From: Oscillospiraceae bacterium
Lineage (GTDB): Bacteria > Bacillota > Clostridia > Oscillospirales > Ethanoligenentaceae
Assembly (NCBI GenBank): GCA_003518885.1
Contig: DOXU01000171.1
Coordinates: forward strand, 1 to 6,079
DNA: 6,079 nucleotides
Reading direction: 5' to 3'
Shown here in pieces: positions 5,578-6,079 of this stretch; position 1 is the first letter of the stretch; every line of letters starts with the position of its first letter. Made by a program: the position numbers and the translations under genes. A model generated the notes under the pieces. The model was given only the letters and a program-made list of their open reading frames with translations. It was not told the origin of the DNA and made no database searches.

Positions 5578-6079
5578 TTAAATATCCCGTGTAAAAATAT
5601 CATCATTGTGCAAAAGACTTCCAACAGTGTCAAATCCCAAGCGCAAAAGAATTTCCAATACGTAGGGGTTTTCGGCTGGTGTCTCATATCGTGCTTCGGC
5701 ACCGTAATCATCCACATGTTTAGTTGCCTCTTCACGTGAAAGCAAAGAGCGCGGGCCGCCAACGCAGCCGCCAATACAACCCATGCCTTCCATAAAGTTC
5801 GCTTTTATATTTCCTGCCTGTACATCAGCTAAAAGCTTTTTACACTCCATGATTCCGTTGGCCTGAATAGAACGAAGCGGAAACTTATGATCTGGGCATA
5901 AATGCTCAAATGTCATCTGTACCGCTTTACTCACGCCACCAGTGTGGGCATAAATTCGGCCTGCTGTTGAAGAATGGTCCTTCGTATCTTCAGGCAAAGA
6001 TGCCAAATCCAAGTCAGCATCTTTAAACATTTTCGCCACTTCATCAAAAGTTAATACATAATCTGTGGAATCTTTAATG
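5578..6079 (-). CDS. [FeFe]-hydrogenase-like protein, C-terminal part only
   Basis: About 166 C-terminal residues are visible and the start lies beyond the right end of the window. The frame stays open to the edge (STDYVLTFDEVAKMF), so the internal GTG at 6039 is not the start. Family marks of the iron hydrogenase large-subunit C-terminal domain are GRIYAHTGGVSKAV (visible residues 40-53), the NGIMECKKLL strand, and FMEGMGCIGGCVGGPR (95-110) with two Cys at 101 and 105. The latter sits where classical enzymes have E-x-MAC-xxGC-xxGG ligands of the H-cluster. The end ENPYVLEILLRLGFD...DIFTRDI is the tail I associate with a clostridial subgroup of uncertain role. In classical members the domain makes or oxidises H2; here a catalytic or a sensory role both remain possible, since the other cysteine motifs lie outside the window. 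Transcription runs toward serC, with a weak terminator and the serC promoter between. Confidence 0.85.
   Translation of the reverse strand, partial: IKDSTDYVLTFDEVAKMFKDADLDLASLPEDTKDHSSTAGRIYAHTGGVSKAVQMTFEHLCPDHKFPLRSIQANGIMECKKLLADVQAGNIKANFMEGMGCIGGCVGGPRSLLSREEATKHVDDYGAEARYETPAENPYVLEILLRLGFDTVGSLLHNDDIFTRDI

Noticed and set aside
1..6079. CRISPR array, insertion sequence ends, tRNA genes or prophage parts
   Set aside because: No spaced direct repeats, transposase-like frames, cloverleaf with tRNA marks or phage proteins were seen on either strand.

Overview
The window looks like a chromosomal stretch from a Gram-positive anaerobe of the class Clostridia, possibly an Oscillospirales/Ruminococcaceae-type organism. 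The grounds are a MecA-family adaptor, a small YtxH-like protein, a clostridial serC-serA pair, an [FeFe]-hydrogenase-like protein, strong GGAGG-type ribosome binding sites and moderate GC by eye. The class is inferred from gene content and protein style; no database search was possible. I see no tRNA, rRNA, CRISPR array, insertion sequence or prophage gene.

Layout, left to right. (1) Bases 1-538, + strand: the 3' three-quarters or more of ribulose-phosphate 3-epimerase (rpe), whose start lies before the window. (2) 567-1169, - strand, convergent with rpe: a MecA-family adaptor protein that begins at a TTG codon. (3) 1170-1453: a divergent control region with a TATAAT box readable on both strands, a terminator-like hairpin (1306-1338) and a good forward promoter (1336-1363). 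(4) 1454-2698, + strand: a membrane-anchored extracellular protein with a DUF4015-type TIM-barrel domain, also from a TTG start. (5) 2699-2849: a non-coding stretch holding a small hairpin and nested inverted repeats that could fold into a three-way junction ending exactly at the next start codon. (6) 2850-3038, + strand: a 62-residue YtxH-like membrane protein. (7) 3063-3107: a near-perfect bidirectional terminator. (8) 5413 down to 3135, - strand: the serine biosynthesis operon serC-serA, with a TTG start for serC, a near-consensus promoter at 5517-5490 and a hairpin-bearing leader. (9) 6079 down to 5578, - strand: the C-terminal part of an [FeFe]-hydrogenase-like protein, cut by the window end and followed by a weak terminator.

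SerA and SerC perform the first two steps of the phosphorylated serine pathway (3-phosphoglycerate to 3-phosphohydroxypyruvate to O-phosphoserine). The phosphatase for the last step is not in the window. The other genes appear to be separate transcription units: carbon metabolism (rpe), regulated proteolysis (MecA-like), cell envelope (DUF4015 and YtxH-like) and redox or sensing (hydrogenase-like).

This is mostly ordinary housekeeping DNA and I did not find a convincing new multi-gene system. The points most worth a second look are the possible structured leader before the YtxH-like gene, the loss of acidic and aromatic residues in the DUF4015 barrel, the terminator-like hairpin inside the divergent promoter region, and three genes whose best start is TTG.
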